A stretch of 64,000 nt of DNA, taken from contig CANNDC010000001.1 in the NCBI GenBank assembly GCA_947503265.1, positions 372,001 to 436,000 on the forward strand, written 5' to 3'. The notes beneath the pieces are model-generated. The model was given only the letters and a program-made list of their open reading frames with translations. It was not told where the DNA came from and searched no databases. Position 1 is the stretch's first letter; every line of letters begins with the position of its first letter. The stretch is from an uncultured Alteromonadaceae bacterium. Lineage in GTDB: Bacteria > Pseudomonadota > Gammaproteobacteria > Enterobacterales > Alteromonadaceae. Shown in pieces: positions 52,447 through 61,179 of this stretch. The position numbers and the translations under genes are program-made.

Positions 52447-53196
52447 ATGTTAGATAAAAGTTATCTGTCAGGAAGCGTTGGAAACCAGTCAGCTAAGGAA
52501 ATCGCAAAATTCGATGCGCTAGCAGAACAATGGTGGGATCCAAACGGAAAATATAAAACGGCCCTGGCATTTAACCGAGCTCGTTTAGCGTTTATCAATG
52601 AGCAGATACAAGCCCATTTTGCTGGTCAAAATAGAGAAAATAAAACGCTAAGCGTTCTCGATGTTGGCTGTGGTGGTGGGTTGATTAGCGAACCCCTAGC
52701 CCTGAATGGATTTGACGTCACAGGAATTGATGCCAGTGCCGTAAGTGTAGAGGTGGCTAGGCGCCACGCTATAGCGAGTAAGGCCTCAGTTAAGTACATT
52801 CATTGCTTGGCAGAAGACCTTGACCCACTGCAAAAACGCTATGATGTGGTCATCAATGCAGAGGTAGTTGAACATGTTCCTGACCAACAAAAATTGATTG
52901 AGCAATGCTGCCGACTTGTTAATCCCAGTGGGATTTTAATCTTGGCTACGTTAAATCGAACGGTTAAATCTTGGATAATTGCCATCCTAGGTGCGGAGTA
53001 CGTCATGCGTTACCTGCCAATCGGTACACACAGCTGGAAAAAATTTGTCAAACCTGAAGAACTCGTAGAATGGACCGGAAACTTCCAATTTGAGCCTGTC
53101 GAAGCTACTGGAATGTCCCTTAATCCATTTTCTGGAAATTGGTATCTTACTGACAGCTTAGCGGTCAATTATGTATTGAGTTTGCGCAAATCATAA
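52447..53196 (+). CDS. ubiG: Ubiquinone biosynthesis O-methyltransferase UbiG
   Basis: A 249-residue SAM-dependent methyltransferase that carries out both O-methylations in ubiquinone synthesis. The UbiG N-terminus EIAKFDALAEQWWDPNGKYKTA is followed by motif I VLDVGCGGGLISEPLA and the VVINAEVVEHVPDQ and LATLNRTVKSW blocks. The C-terminal TGMSLNPFSGNW is also typical. It starts at ATG 52447 and appears to be monocistronic. Confidence 0.96.
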   Translation: MLDKSYLSGSVGNQSAKEIAKFDALAEQWWDPNGKYKTALAFNRARLAFINEQIQAHFAGQNRENKTLSVLDVGCGGGLISEPLALNGFDVTGIDASAVSVEVARRHAIASKASVKYIHCLAEDLDPLQKRYDVVINAEVVEHVPDQQKLIEQCCRLVNPSGILILATLNRTVKSWIIAILGAEYVMRYLPIGTHSWKKFVKPEELVEWTGNFQFEPVEATGMSLNPFSGNWYLTDSLAVNYVLSLRKS

Positions 53197-53313
53197 GCGC
53201 TTTTTATGCCCAATCAATGTTATTGATGATTTGAATTTTCGCCCTCTTGATGACTATGCTAAACATAATCAACCTCAGGTTAATCAAAAAATCGGTACAA
53301 CAAGAGCATACAG

Positions 53314-53922
53314 ATGAAAATTTATGATACGCATACAGCACCTACTCCACGCAGAGTCAGGATATTTCTGGCAGAAAAAGGCATTGAAATGGAATATGTG
53401 CAACTCGATTTGCAAAAAGGCGAAAATTTAAGCAAAGAAATGCGTAAGAAAAACCCTATTGGAAAAGTCCCGGTTTTAGAGTTAGATGATGGGACTTGTA
53501 TTGGCGAGTCCGTGGCGATTTGTCGATATTTTGAGGCACTCCAGCCTGATCCACCGTTGATGGGAGTTACAGCGTTAGAGCAAGCTCAAATCGAGATGTG
53601 GCAGCGACAAGTTGAGTTTGGTTTGTTTATGCAAATAGGCATGTGTTTTCAACATTCAACTGGCTATTTTAAGGACCGAATGACACCTGTACCAGAATTT
53701 GGCGCAGTCGCCGGAAAAACCGCTCAAGGTTATCTCAAACTGCTTGAAAGGCGCTTGGGAGAAACGGAATTTGTTGCCGGAAATACCTTTTCAATCGCAG
53801 ATATCACCGCCCTTTGCGCCATTGATTTTGCAAGAGTGGTTAAGATCAAAGTTGCAGAAGATCAAACGAATTTACAACGCTGGTATCAACAAGTTAGTTC
53901 TCGCCCATCTGCAAAAGCTTAG
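53314..53922 (+). CDS. Glutathione S-transferase family protein
   Basis: A 202-residue cytosolic protein with a thioredoxin-like N-terminal domain (1-80) and an all-helical C-terminal domain. The glutathione-binding KVPVLELDDGTCIGESVAI is intact, with the cis-Pro and the E-S pair. The N-terminal TAPTPRRVRIFLAEKG resembles theta/zeta-like and bacterial Yfc groups. The C-terminal FSIADITALCAIDFARVVKI has the N-capping box of the GST fold. Its substrate is unknown. It lies 117 bp after ubiG. Confidence 0.87.
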   Translation: MKIYDTHTAPTPRRVRIFLAEKGIEMEYVQLDLQKGENLSKEMRKKNPIGKVPVLELDDGTCIGESVAICRYFEALQPDPPLMGVTALEQAQIEMWQRQVEFGLFMQIGMCFQHSTGYFKDRMTPVPEFGAVAGKTAQGYLKLLERRLGETEFVAGNTFSIADITALCAIDFARVVKIKVAEDQTNLQRWYQQVSSRPSAKA

Positions 53923-54040
53923 AGCAAACGTCAACACGATCTGGGTATTCATCTTTGTTTTCTGGCACTTTAACGATGATTTATTGTTCCCAAAGATAGC
54001 ATTGTTACTCTTCAACTAAGGTTACTTTGGAGCCCTTCCT

Positions 54041-54598
54041 ATGAACTTAAAATCTTTATCCTATTTATCTACCTTGGTTTTAGCGTGTGGATTGTTTTGT
54101 TCGACTTATGCCAACGCAGATTCGAGCGCACAATCGCATCCATTAGAAAAACTCAGTTGGCTATTAGGAAAATGGTCATTTGAAGATGCGCAAGTTAACG
54201 GAAAGTATTGGGAAAAAGGGACTCGCGATTGCGCGCTGATACTAGATGAGCAATACATTCGATGTGAATCCCGAGGCGTGTCAAATTCAGGCCATAAGCG
54301 GATGTACCATTTTATATTGGGCTATAACAAAATGGATGAAAGGTACGAAATGATCGGTCTTACGAGTAGCTATCCCAGACAAAATCTTTACATCATTTCA
54401 CCATCAGAAGACGGACATACGTTAGAAATCGTCAATCATTTTTGGACGTCAGACGGAATTATAGAGAGCAGTAAGGCCACAATTCGCTACAACGGTAAAA
54501 ATCAATATGTTTGGCATATTCGCAACGGAGAAATGGATCCTAAAACAGGGAAAAAAGCTGTAGGTTTTATCGACACGGTGACACGAATTAATCAGTGA
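54041..54598 (+). CDS. Exported DUF1579-like protein
   Basis: A 185-residue protein with a signal peptide (about 1-26, ending in YANADS; the cysteine in LACGLF is a possible but weak lipobox). The mature part has LSWLLGKWSFE at the start and a series of beta strands (MYHFILGYNKMDERYEMIGL, YLIISPSEDG-like) seen in DUF1579/lipocalin-like proteins. No catalytic motif is visible. It is probably a periplasmic or outer-membrane ligand-binding protein. It is convergent with aguB. Confidence 0.65.
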   Translation: MNLKSLSYLSTLVLACGLFCSTYANADSSAQSHPLEKLSWLLGKWSFEDAQVNGKYWEKGTRDCALILDEQYIRCESRGVSNSGHKRMYHFILGYNKMDERYEMIGLTSSYPRQNLYIISPSEDGHTLEIVNHFWTSDGIIESSKATIRYNGKNQYVWHIRNGEMDPKTGKKAVGFIDTVTRINQ

Positions 54599-54713
54599 TT
54601 AAAACTAGGTTTCAACCAGATCGATTCGAGGCTAATTGCCATGCAAATGACTTGAAGAATTCGTTTACAACGCGTATCGAGATGCTTGATGAGGAGTTAA
54701 ATAAACTCTAGTG

Positions 54714-55607
54714 CTAATCGCGCCAGCGTTTGTCCAAATCTTGATAAGCGTCGATGCGCCTGTCTCGAAAATACGGCCAAATACGTTTTACTTGTTCAGT
54801 GCGGTGCAAATCCAGTTCTACGCTAAGGGTTTGTTCCTCATCGGAACCTGCTTGTGCAAGGATTTCACCTTGTGGGCCTGTTATGAAGCTTTGCCCCCAA
54901 AATTGAATGCCGGGGTCACCCTTTACTGGAGAAGCTTCAAAGCCCGTTCTATTGGCAACAATCACAGGAACCGAATTGGCTACAGCGTGGGCACGTTGAA
55001 TTGTTTGCCATGCATCGAATTGTCGAGTTTTCTCTTCGTCGGAGTCGGTCTTGTCCCAACCTATGGCAGTAGGATAAAACAACATATCAGCACCGGCCAT
55101 TGCCATTAATCGAGCTGCTTCTGGATACCATTGATCCCAGCACACAAGTACGCCAAGTTTCCCCACACTGGTCTGGATAGGCTCAAACCCGAGGTCACCG
55201 GGAGTGAAATAGAATTTTTCGTAGAATCCTGGGTCATCGGGTATATGCATTTTCCGATATTTCCCCACCATACCTTGTTGACGGTCGAAAACCACAGCCG
55301 TGTTGTGGTACAAACCTGAACCACGCTTCTCAAATAATGAGGTAATTAACACGATATTGTGCTGTGCAGCAATCTTTGCAAAGAAATCCGTAGCAGGGCC
55401 AGGGATAGGTTCTGCAAGATCAAAAAAATCGGTATTTTCCTGCTGGCAAAAGTACAGAGTACTGTGCAGCTCTTGCAACATAACGAGCTCGCAACCATCT
55501 TGAGCGAGTTGTTTTATTTTGCTTGCGCTTTTCTCCCAATTAGCAATCTTATCGTTGTTTTCGACTGATTGTTGAACCAAACCCACTTTCAATTTATTAG
55601 CAGTCAT
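54714..55607 (-). CDS. aguB: N-carbamoylputrescine amidase
   Basis: A 297-residue nitrilase-superfamily enzyme that hydrolyses N-carbamoylputrescine to putrescine, CO2 and ammonia. The Glu-Lys-Cys triad is visible: Glu in LQELHST (about 46), Lys in KYRKMHIPDD (about 118) and Cys in VLVCWDQWYPEAARL (about 155). It overlaps aguA by 11 bp. The pair makes putrescine from agmatine without urea. Confidence 0.94.
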   Translation of the reverse strand: MTANKLKVGLVQQSVENNDKIANWEKSASKIKQLAQDGCELVMLQELHSTLYFCQQENTDFFDLAEPIPGPATDFFAKIAAQHNIVLITSLFEKRGSGLYHNTAVVFDRQQGMVGKYRKMHIPDDPGFYEKFYFTPGDLGFEPIQTSVGKLGVLVCWDQWYPEAARLMAMAGADMLFYPTAIGWDKTDSDEEKTRQFDAWQTIQRAHAVANSVPVIVANRTGFEASPVKGDPGIQFWGQSFITGPQGEILAQAGSDEEQTLSVELDLHRTEQVKRIWPYFRDRRIDAYQDLDKRWRD

Positions 55608-56655
55608 AAATTGCGATACCTTCTGAGAATAAAAACATAACTTCGGCTTTCAGTGTGCCTTTTGGAACTTGCATGCTGATACAGTGTACGCTGCCAAACT
55701 GTTGAATTAAAGGCAAGGCATTGATTGCAACAATTCGATGTTGGGGGTGTGCTTCAGCGATAATTTCAAGGGCGATATCATCTTCCTTCTCACCATATAC
55801 AGGGCAAAGAATTTGTTCGTTGTTGATTAGATAGTTTGCGTAAGAGGCGGGTAAGCGCTCACCAACTTGATTGACAATTTCAGGTAAAGGCAATTCAAAA
55901 ATCGCGTGTTCAGGCATTTTCAAACGGCACTCATCTACCAGCGCAGAAAGGCCTTCAAAATGGCTGTCATCGGGTCGGTTGAAGCACGACTGAATGACTA
56001 ATCCTCTATCTGGAGTGTATCGCACCAGCGTATCTATATGGGCATCGGTATCATCTCCCTCAAGGTGGCCATGGGAGAGGGAGATAAGCTGTTTACCTCC
56101 TAACACCGTTTTAAATGTTTCGGCATAGTCTGAAATCACCATCTGTTTATTGCGTTCTGGATTCAACAAGCATAGAGTCGTTGACAACAATTGCTGTTGT
56201 TCATCGATTTCCAACCCGCCCCCTTCGGCTACCAAATCAAACGATGTCAAGGGATGACGACAAAGCTGACTTAGTACACTGCGGTTGATGAGATTGTCTT
56301 TTGATGCATCAAACTTGTTTCCCCAGCCATTAAAGACAAATTCGATAGGATATTTTGAGCCTGCCGAATCACAAGTAATAAAACAATAGTCTCTGCACCA
56401 TGTATCGTTGTAATCTCCTTTAACCATCAGGACATTGTCGCATCCGGCTAATACTTTCTTAGCGTTATCAATTTCTGCATCACGGATCAACAGTATGACG
56501 CCTGTTTCATTCGCGGTAATAGCCCGAATTAATTGCGCATAAGTATCTCTCACTTCGCTAAGCCAAGGAGTCCAATCTGTTTGTCGGTCGGGCCAAGCCA
56601 GAATTATTGCTTCTTGATCAACCCATTCGGGTAACATAGTTAGGGTTTGTGGCAC
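55597..56655 (-). CDS. aguA: Agmatine deiminase
   Basis: A 352-residue member of the guanidino-group-modifying family that converts agmatine to N-carbamoylputrescine and ammonia. The N-terminal EWVDQEAIILAWPDRQTDW, the WCRDYCFI substrate loop, VAEGGGLEIDEQQQLL, GHLEGDDTDAHIDTL and the catalytic cysteine in FGSVHCISMQVP are all present. The first candidate start is GTG 56655, sharing one base with the TonB receptor stop (TAGTG). An internal ATG at 56634 fits the family N-terminus equally well. It overlaps aguB by 11 bp. Confidence 0.93.
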   Translation of the reverse strand: MPQTLTMLPEWVDQEAIILAWPDRQTDWTPWLSEVRDTYAQLIRAITANETGVILLIRDAEIDNAKKVLAGCDNVLMVKGDYNDTWCRDYCFITCDSAGSKYPIEFVFNGWGNKFDASKDNLINRSVLSQLCRHPLTSFDLVAEGGGLEIDEQQQLLSTTLCLLNPERNKQMVISDYAETFKTVLGGKQLISLSHGHLEGDDTDAHIDTLVRYTPDRGLVIQSCFNRPDDSHFEGLSALVDECRLKMPEHAIFELPLPEIVNQVGERLPASYANYLINNEQILCPVYGEKEDDIALEIIAEAHPQHRIVAINALPLIQQFGSVHCISMQVPKGTLKAEVMFLFSEGIAIYDC

Positions 56656-58703
56656 TATTTGTCCTGTCGATATTGGAGTGTGAAATACACTGAACGGGGT
56701 TCGCCGACAAAATATCGATAACCTCCAAAGGCGAAATCTGCCCTTTCAGCATAGTCAACATTGGTTAAATTAACGATCCGAGCGCCAATCGTTAAGGCAT
56801 CGGAAATTCGATAGTTACCACGTATGTTGAACAGCTTATGCCCATCATAGGAAGCCGTATTTTGCGGATCTAAGAAGTAGTTACCTTGATGCACCCAATC
56901 GAATTCAACACTGTGCCCGTCATCTGCTTGCCAGCCCAGTTGCATGCTGGCTAAATGCTCTGGTGCCGTATCAATTTCGTTATTAAAAATCGGTGTGCGG
57001 CTTAGGGTTAAATCGCTTTTGTATCTGTGCTTAGCTAAAGTGGCGTTAGCAGCAAAATACCAGTTTTCGCTCAATGAGACGTTGATGCTAAGCTCGATTC
57101 CGTGGTGAGCTGTTTTACCATCACTGATGTTTTGACGGTTGCTATCTTGGAAAATAAAGTTGTCTTTTTCCATATCAAACACAGTGATGTCGTAATAGAT
57201 AAATTCGCTAGTACCTCGTAAACCCAGCTCTATTGCATCCAATGTCTCTGCTTCTAATTCCGTGACTACTTGACCTGCTTGAAGGCGGAACAATTCGGTA
57301 GCCTGAGGCGCGCGATATCCTTGTGAAACTTGTCCATATAACCTGTGGTTAGGCGTGATTTGATAATTTGCACCAAGATGATAAGACCATTCTTTGTAGG
57401 TTACTTTTTGATCTTCTGGACGTGTGAATCGACAATTATTAACTTCAGGGGCACAGGCACTGCCATCACTTAAGTTATTTTGGTAGTCGTAATCAGTGTA
57501 CTCATATCTGAGCCCAGCATTGAGCGTTAGTGACTCGGTTGCTTGCCAATCAACAATAGCAAAAGGTGACAAAACGTGGGCAGCTACCTCATAGTCGTAG
57601 TGTGCACCCGCCGGAATGCTGGGGGAGAAGTCATTGTCTTGTATTTCGGTAAGCTCGCCTTGGGTAAGGTCAACATCGAATCCAGTAACAATAGAAACAT
57701 CATTATATTCCTGTTGGTATTGTGTTTGAACGCCGAAACTACGTTGAGAGTTGGTTTCGGTAGGCTGCCAAGGTAGAAAGTGTTGTAAAAACGTCATTTC
57801 CGCCCATCGAATGTATGGCGTAACGGAAAACAAGCCATTTTCATTGGCTGCATGTTCAATTTTACTGTAAAGCCTGAAAGTCTGGTTGTCTCGAAATGCT
57901 TCAGGATTTGGATTCTGAGTTTTCAAAACAGGGTCGGTATAGGCTTCAAAACCACGTACAAACCCCGCTGTCTCTTGATTCAAGTTAGAAATAGCCAATA
58001 CGTTTTTGAATGACCAATCATTGAGGTTTGTTTGATGGATAAAATTTAATTTTTGTTGATCGTAACCGCTTTCATCCTTGTAACCCCCGTCATGCGATAT
58101 GTTTCCGTAAAAAGCAAAACTATGATCATTTAGTTCTTTGCTTAACGAAAACTTACCTCGCAAATAGTCGTTTGGCCCAGCCTCAACCGCAATAGAATGG
58201 GCGGCAAGGCTAGCAACTTCAGGTGTCAAAACATTAATCACACCATGCACTGCATTAGACCCATAGAATACACTTGAAGGGCCACGAATTACCTCTATTT
58301 GGCCAGCTTGTTCTGTATTGAGATCGAATAACTGATTGGTGTTGCAAAAGCCGGGAGCCCTAGCTGAAATGCCATCCTGAGCAATGTAAAACGCACCACA
58401 ACCGCCAGCACCTGTTAGCACGGGAGAACGAATTGCGGTGAGATGCTCTTGTCCATTGCCTCTGCTAATCCATGTGCCTGCCACTCTGGATAAGGTTTGA
58501 TTGATGTGCTCTGCCTGTATCAGCTCTATCTGGCTTTGACTAATAGCCGTTAAATTTCCAGTCAAGTCGTTTATGCTGGACGTTTGTCGAGTGGAAGTAA
58601 CCGTAATTTTTTCTACTTCAACAGCATGGGTATAACTCAAAGAGGTAAAAAGCGTGACAAACAGCACGACAGATAACACCTTGTAGAGAGGTTTAAAAGA
58701 CAA
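56655..58703 (-). CDS. TonB-dependent receptor in the agmatine operon
   Basis: A 682-residue outer-membrane receptor. The signal MSFKPLYKVLSVVLFVTLFTSLSYTHA-type N-terminus is followed by a TonB box (VEKITVTSTR), a plug with LSRVAGTWISRGNGQ and GQIEVIRGPSSVFYGSNAVHG, and a beta-barrel ending in SVYFTLQYRQDK. I chose TTG 58703 because AGGA lies 6 bases upstream; the upstream TTG at 58727 lacks a ribosome site. Its stop shares one base with the aguA start. It could import a guanidino compound or polyamine conjugate, but the substrate is inferred from position only. Confidence 0.8.
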   Translation of the reverse strand: MSFKPLYKVLSVVLFVTLFTSLSYTHAVEVEKITVTSTRQTSSINDLTGNLTAISQSQIELIQAEHINQTLSRVAGTWISRGNGQEHLTAIRSPVLTGAGGCGAFYIAQDGISARAPGFCNTNQLFDLNTEQAGQIEVIRGPSSVFYGSNAVHGVINVLTPEVASLAAHSIAVEAGPNDYLRGKFSLSKELNDHSFAFYGNISHDGGYKDESGYDQQKLNFIHQTNLNDWSFKNVLAISNLNQETAGFVRGFEAYTDPVLKTQNPNPEAFRDNQTFRLYSKIEHAANENGLFSVTPYIRWAEMTFLQHFLPWQPTETNSQRSFGVQTQYQQEYNDVSIVTGFDVDLTQGELTEIQDNDFSPSIPAGAHYDYEVAAHVLSPFAIVDWQATESLTLNAGLRYEYTDYDYQNNLSDGSACAPEVNNCRFTRPEDQKVTYKEWSYHLGANYQITPNHRLYGQVSQGYRAPQATELFRLQAGQVVTELEAETLDAIELGLRGTSEFIYYDITVFDMEKDNFIFQDSNRQNISDGKTAHHGIELSINVSLSENWYFAANATLAKHRYKSDLTLSRTPIFNNEIDTAPEHLASMQLGWQADDGHSVEFDWVHQGNYFLDPQNTASYDGHKLFNIRGNYRISDALTIGARIVNLTNVDYAERADFAFGGYRYFVGEPRSVYFTLQYRQDK

Positions 58704-58742
58704 ACCATTTCCTTTGTCATTAGGCAATAAAATTAATGCAGG

Positions 58743-58748
58743 ATTATA
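58743..58748 (-). promoter_or_regulatory. Candidate -10 element of the TonB receptor-aguAB operon
   Basis: Read on the minus strand this is a perfect TATAAT, about 40 bases before the chosen TTG start. It would leave a leader of about 33 bases that includes the AAAGGA ribosome site. No strong -35 hexamer is seen. Confidence 0.45.
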
Positions 58749-58830
58749 CGAAGATTTCGATTAAAAGATTGATAAATATTATGCAAAAACGATAGATTAC
58801 CCCTGAAACGCGAAGAGTGGAATAACGAAG

Positions 58831-58860
58831 GCAACACTTGGTGTATTGCCCTCTTTTTGT
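58831..58860. terminator. Hairpin between the Met/His-rich gene and the TonB receptor gene
   Basis: A stem of about 8 bp with a small bulge (58831-58838 with 58842-58851) has a T-rich tail on the plus strand (58853-58858) but only a weak one on the minus strand. It may act as a partial terminator for the leftward gene that ends at 58868. Confidence 0.4.
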
Positions 58861-58867
58861 AAAACAT

Positions 58868-59944
58868 CTAAAACGCCAATTGATAACCCAGCGTCAGCAT
58901 ACTATCCATGTCCATTTGGACACCTCTCACCCGATAATTTATAGGAACTTGGTATTCCAATGCCAATCTATGATTGCCAAAAACAACAGTGTTGATACCA
59001 ATACCAATATCCAAACTATTCACACCGTAGTTGTCTGGGTTAGCAGTGGTCACCGGGGCTCGAATCATGCTGTCACTGCCATCGATTTGCTCTGTGTTCA
59101 TGTAGCTTAAACGTATTGAACCACTAACTTGATCCGAAAGCCGATACGCGCCCCAAGCAGAAGCAAACAATTTTGCACCCACTTTGTAACCTTCGTCATT
59201 GTTTTCGAATGGCGCCGTGTATTTGACTTGACTACCCCAGCTCATTTCATCCATATAAGCATTGTAGGTAAGACCCAAACTAGCTTGATGACTGCCGCTA
59301 CCTAATTGCATGCTGTAAGGGAGTCGCATGGTCATTCGCATATTCATCGGCGTAAGCACTTCATCGGTTTCATCTGTTGATCCCGTGGGCAAAATCCAAG
59401 CAACATTGGCGTGTAGGTGATGAATTCCAGAATCAAACAGGCGATACAAAACGGCGATTGTGGAATCCCCAATACCTGAGCTGCCCGTATTGAAATTTCC
59501 GAGCACATTCGTGCCCATCGGCCCTTGATAACTGGTTAGTTGCATATCGCGATCGATGTAGTTAAGCATCGCCATCAGTGTCATATCGTCATTAGGCGCA
59601 TACATGAATCCCAACATATGCATATTAGTGGTCATATCTTGCGGCACCACACGAACAGTGGGCGGTGACATAGGGGGATTAGCAAAAGGATTGGCGATTT
59701 GGGTGACGATGTCGTCGTCAGAAATGGTGTCTCCGCCTTGTAAATTCCCAGACATTTCCATGGTCATAAATTGGTAGGAGAACATGAATTCTCCTTCGCT
59801 ATGCAGATGATCACCCATGACACCGATGGGGGCATGAGTTAATGGCGACAAGTGTTCGTGCTGATGCTCTGAATTGGCATTAGCAACAGAAGAAAAACCA
59901 ACAGTGGCACAAATTGCCAATGAAGACAGCGTACGTTCAAACAT
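58868..59944 (-). CDS. Met/His-rich outer-membrane transporter-like protein
   Basis: A 358-residue exported protein. The signal peptide ends at about VANANS (24). The mature part begins with a His-rich stretch (EHQHEHLSPLTHAP) and is unusually rich in Met (FMTMEMSGN, MTLMAMLNY, MNMRMTMRL). It has porin-like alternating strands ending in TLGYQLAF. It resembles the MetA-pathway/phenol-degradation outer-membrane fold (PF13557-like), often called putative transporter. The Met/His content suggests copper or another soft metal. A DUF2946-like gene lies 106 bp upstream on the same strand. Confidence 0.68.
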   Translation of the reverse strand: MFERTLSSLAICATVGFSSVANANSEHQHEHLSPLTHAPIGVMGDHLHSEGEFMFSYQFMTMEMSGNLQGGDTISDDDIVTQIANPFANPPMSPPTVRVVPQDMTTNMHMLGFMYAPNDDMTLMAMLNYIDRDMQLTSYQGPMGTNVLGNFNTGSSGIGDSTIAVLYRLFDSGIHHLHANVAWILPTGSTDETDEVLTPMNMRMTMRLPYSMQLGSGSHQASLGLTYNAYMDEMSWGSQVKYTAPFENNDEGYKVGAKLFASAWGAYRLSDQVSGSIRLSYMNTEQIDGSDSMIRAPVTTANPDNYGVNSLDIGIGINTVVFGNHRLALEYQVPINYRVRGVQMDMDSMLTLGYQLAF

Positions 59945-60050
59945 AATAACGTTCTCTTAATAAATGAGTTTAGATCGATTGAGTTTGGGTTATGTCGAGG
60001 GCGCGTTGACGTATTAGTCAAACATTGAGGTAGTTAATACCTTACCCTAA

Positions 60051-60494
60051 TTACGCTGGGAAAGGGGGAGCTCTGCTTGAGGGAAGAAGATAATTTTTGT
60101 CAGTGGTGAAGAAAGATTCAAAAGAAAAAGTTTCGCCGCTGATCTTAATTAGGTTCGTCAGATTAGAGACTAGAAATACTAGTTCATCGGTAGATAAATC
60201 AGCCAAGTAAGCGTTTACACACTTCACAGAGTGCGATTCTTCAGGTGCATCTGCTGGTGGGTCGATGGATTTAAATTCACCTGTGGCTTCAAAGTGACTT
60301 AGGGATACCCAAGAATATGTACTACCACCACAGATCAATATTGCATCATCATCCGCATATTGTTGTGCCTGCTTGGCAACAAAAGAAGCAGCCGTGATAC
60401 TCACAATGCTGTTAAACAACAACGTAAAGAGAACCAGCGAAAGCGTCAATTGACGAGATAAAGCAGAGAATGAGTACAAGTTTTTATTATCCAC
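60051..60494 (-). CDS. Small exported protein, DUF2946-like
   Basis: A 147-residue protein with a strong N-terminal hydrophobic segment (about 14-37) and few other features. A cysteine in ILICGG, the HSVKC motif and the C-terminal SSRAPPFPA, close to the RAPP tail of DUF2946 proteins, suggest that family, whose members are often near copper genes. The start used is GTG 60494, but it lacks a good ribosome site, so a nearby internal start such as TTG 60479 is possible. It probably opens the leftward unit that continues with the Met/His-rich outer-membrane protein. Confidence 0.55.
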   Translation of the reverse strand: MDNKNLYSFSALSRQLTLSLVLFTLLFNSIVSITAASFVAKQAQQYADDDAILICGGSTYSWVSLSHFEATGEFKSIDPPADAPEESHSVKCVNAYLADLSTDELVFLVSNLTNLIKISGETFSFESFFTTDKNYLLPSSRAPPFPA

Positions 60495-60692
60495 AACGGG
60501 TATTTAGGTATCTTGGGTTTGAGTGTAAAAGATAAATGCTCTCAAATGCAACTATTATTTTTTGTTTCAATATAAAAATCTAATTAAGGCAATCGTTTTT
60601 CTCAATTGATTAAACAATAAACAATGACTAGGTTTAATAGACACAGTTAGATGATCTTCACTGTGCCATCAGTTTAATTATCGGAGAAAGAA

Positions 60693-61112
60693 ATGTCATT
60701 AAAAGATACTCAAACAGAACAAAATCTTAAAGATGCGTTTGCAGGTGAATCCCAGGCCAATCGCCGCTATTTATATTTTGCATCAAAAGCCGATGTCGAA
60801 GGCTACAACGATGTTGCAACTGTTTTCCGCTCTACTGCTGAAGGCGAAACAGGTCACGCACATGGGCATTTAGAATATTTGGAAGAAACCGGAGACCCTG
60901 CAACTGGGTTACCTTTTGGGTCCACTGAAGCCAACCTCAAATCAGCCATAGCCGGCGAAACTCATGAGTACACGGATATGTATCCGGGCATGACAAAGAC
61001 GGCACGAGAAGAAGGGTTTGATGAAATCGCAGATTGGTTTGAAACCCTTGCTAAAGCTGAGCGCAGTCACGCAAATCGTTTCCAAAAGGCACTCGACAAT
61101 TTGGATGACTAA
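60693..61112 (+). CDS. Rubrerythrin-family protein without rubredoxin domain
   Basis: A 139-residue four-helix diiron protein. The ligand motifs are [14 protein letters not shown] and [19 protein letters not shown] in the first half, and [13 protein letters not shown] and [15 protein letters not shown] in the second (ExxxH-type pairs). The usual C-terminal rubredoxin-like iron site is missing, so it is of the short erythrin type. Rubrerythrins reduce peroxide. The gene leads a cluster with an Fe-S oxidoreductase and DUF3501, a known conserved trio. Confidence 0.92.
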   Translation: MSLKDTQTEQNLKDAFAGESQANRRYLYFASKADVEGYNDVATVFRSTAEGETGHAHGHLEYLEETGDPATGLPFGSTEANLKSAIAGETHEYTDMYPGMTKTAREEGFDEIADWFETLAKAERSHANRFQKALDNLDD

Positions 61113-61139
61113 TCCATTACTTTGGTGTTTATCTTCCAA

Positions 61140-61160
61140 GGAGTAGGCAATGCCTACTCC
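61140..61160. promoter_or_regulatory. Perfect intergenic hairpin
   Basis: A 9-bp perfect stem (61140-61148 with 61152-61160) with a 3-base loop lies in the 67-bp gap between the rubrerythrin and Fe-S oxidoreductase genes. There is no T run after it, so it is more likely an mRNA processing or stability element, or an attenuator, than a terminator. Confidence 0.6.
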
Positions 61161-61179
61161 GCCTCGTTAGGTTAAAAAT

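Noticed and set aside
53699..54019. 106-codon frame overlapping the end of the GST gene
   Set aside because: Most of it overlaps the GST coding sequence in another frame and the rest is low-complexity intergenic sequence.
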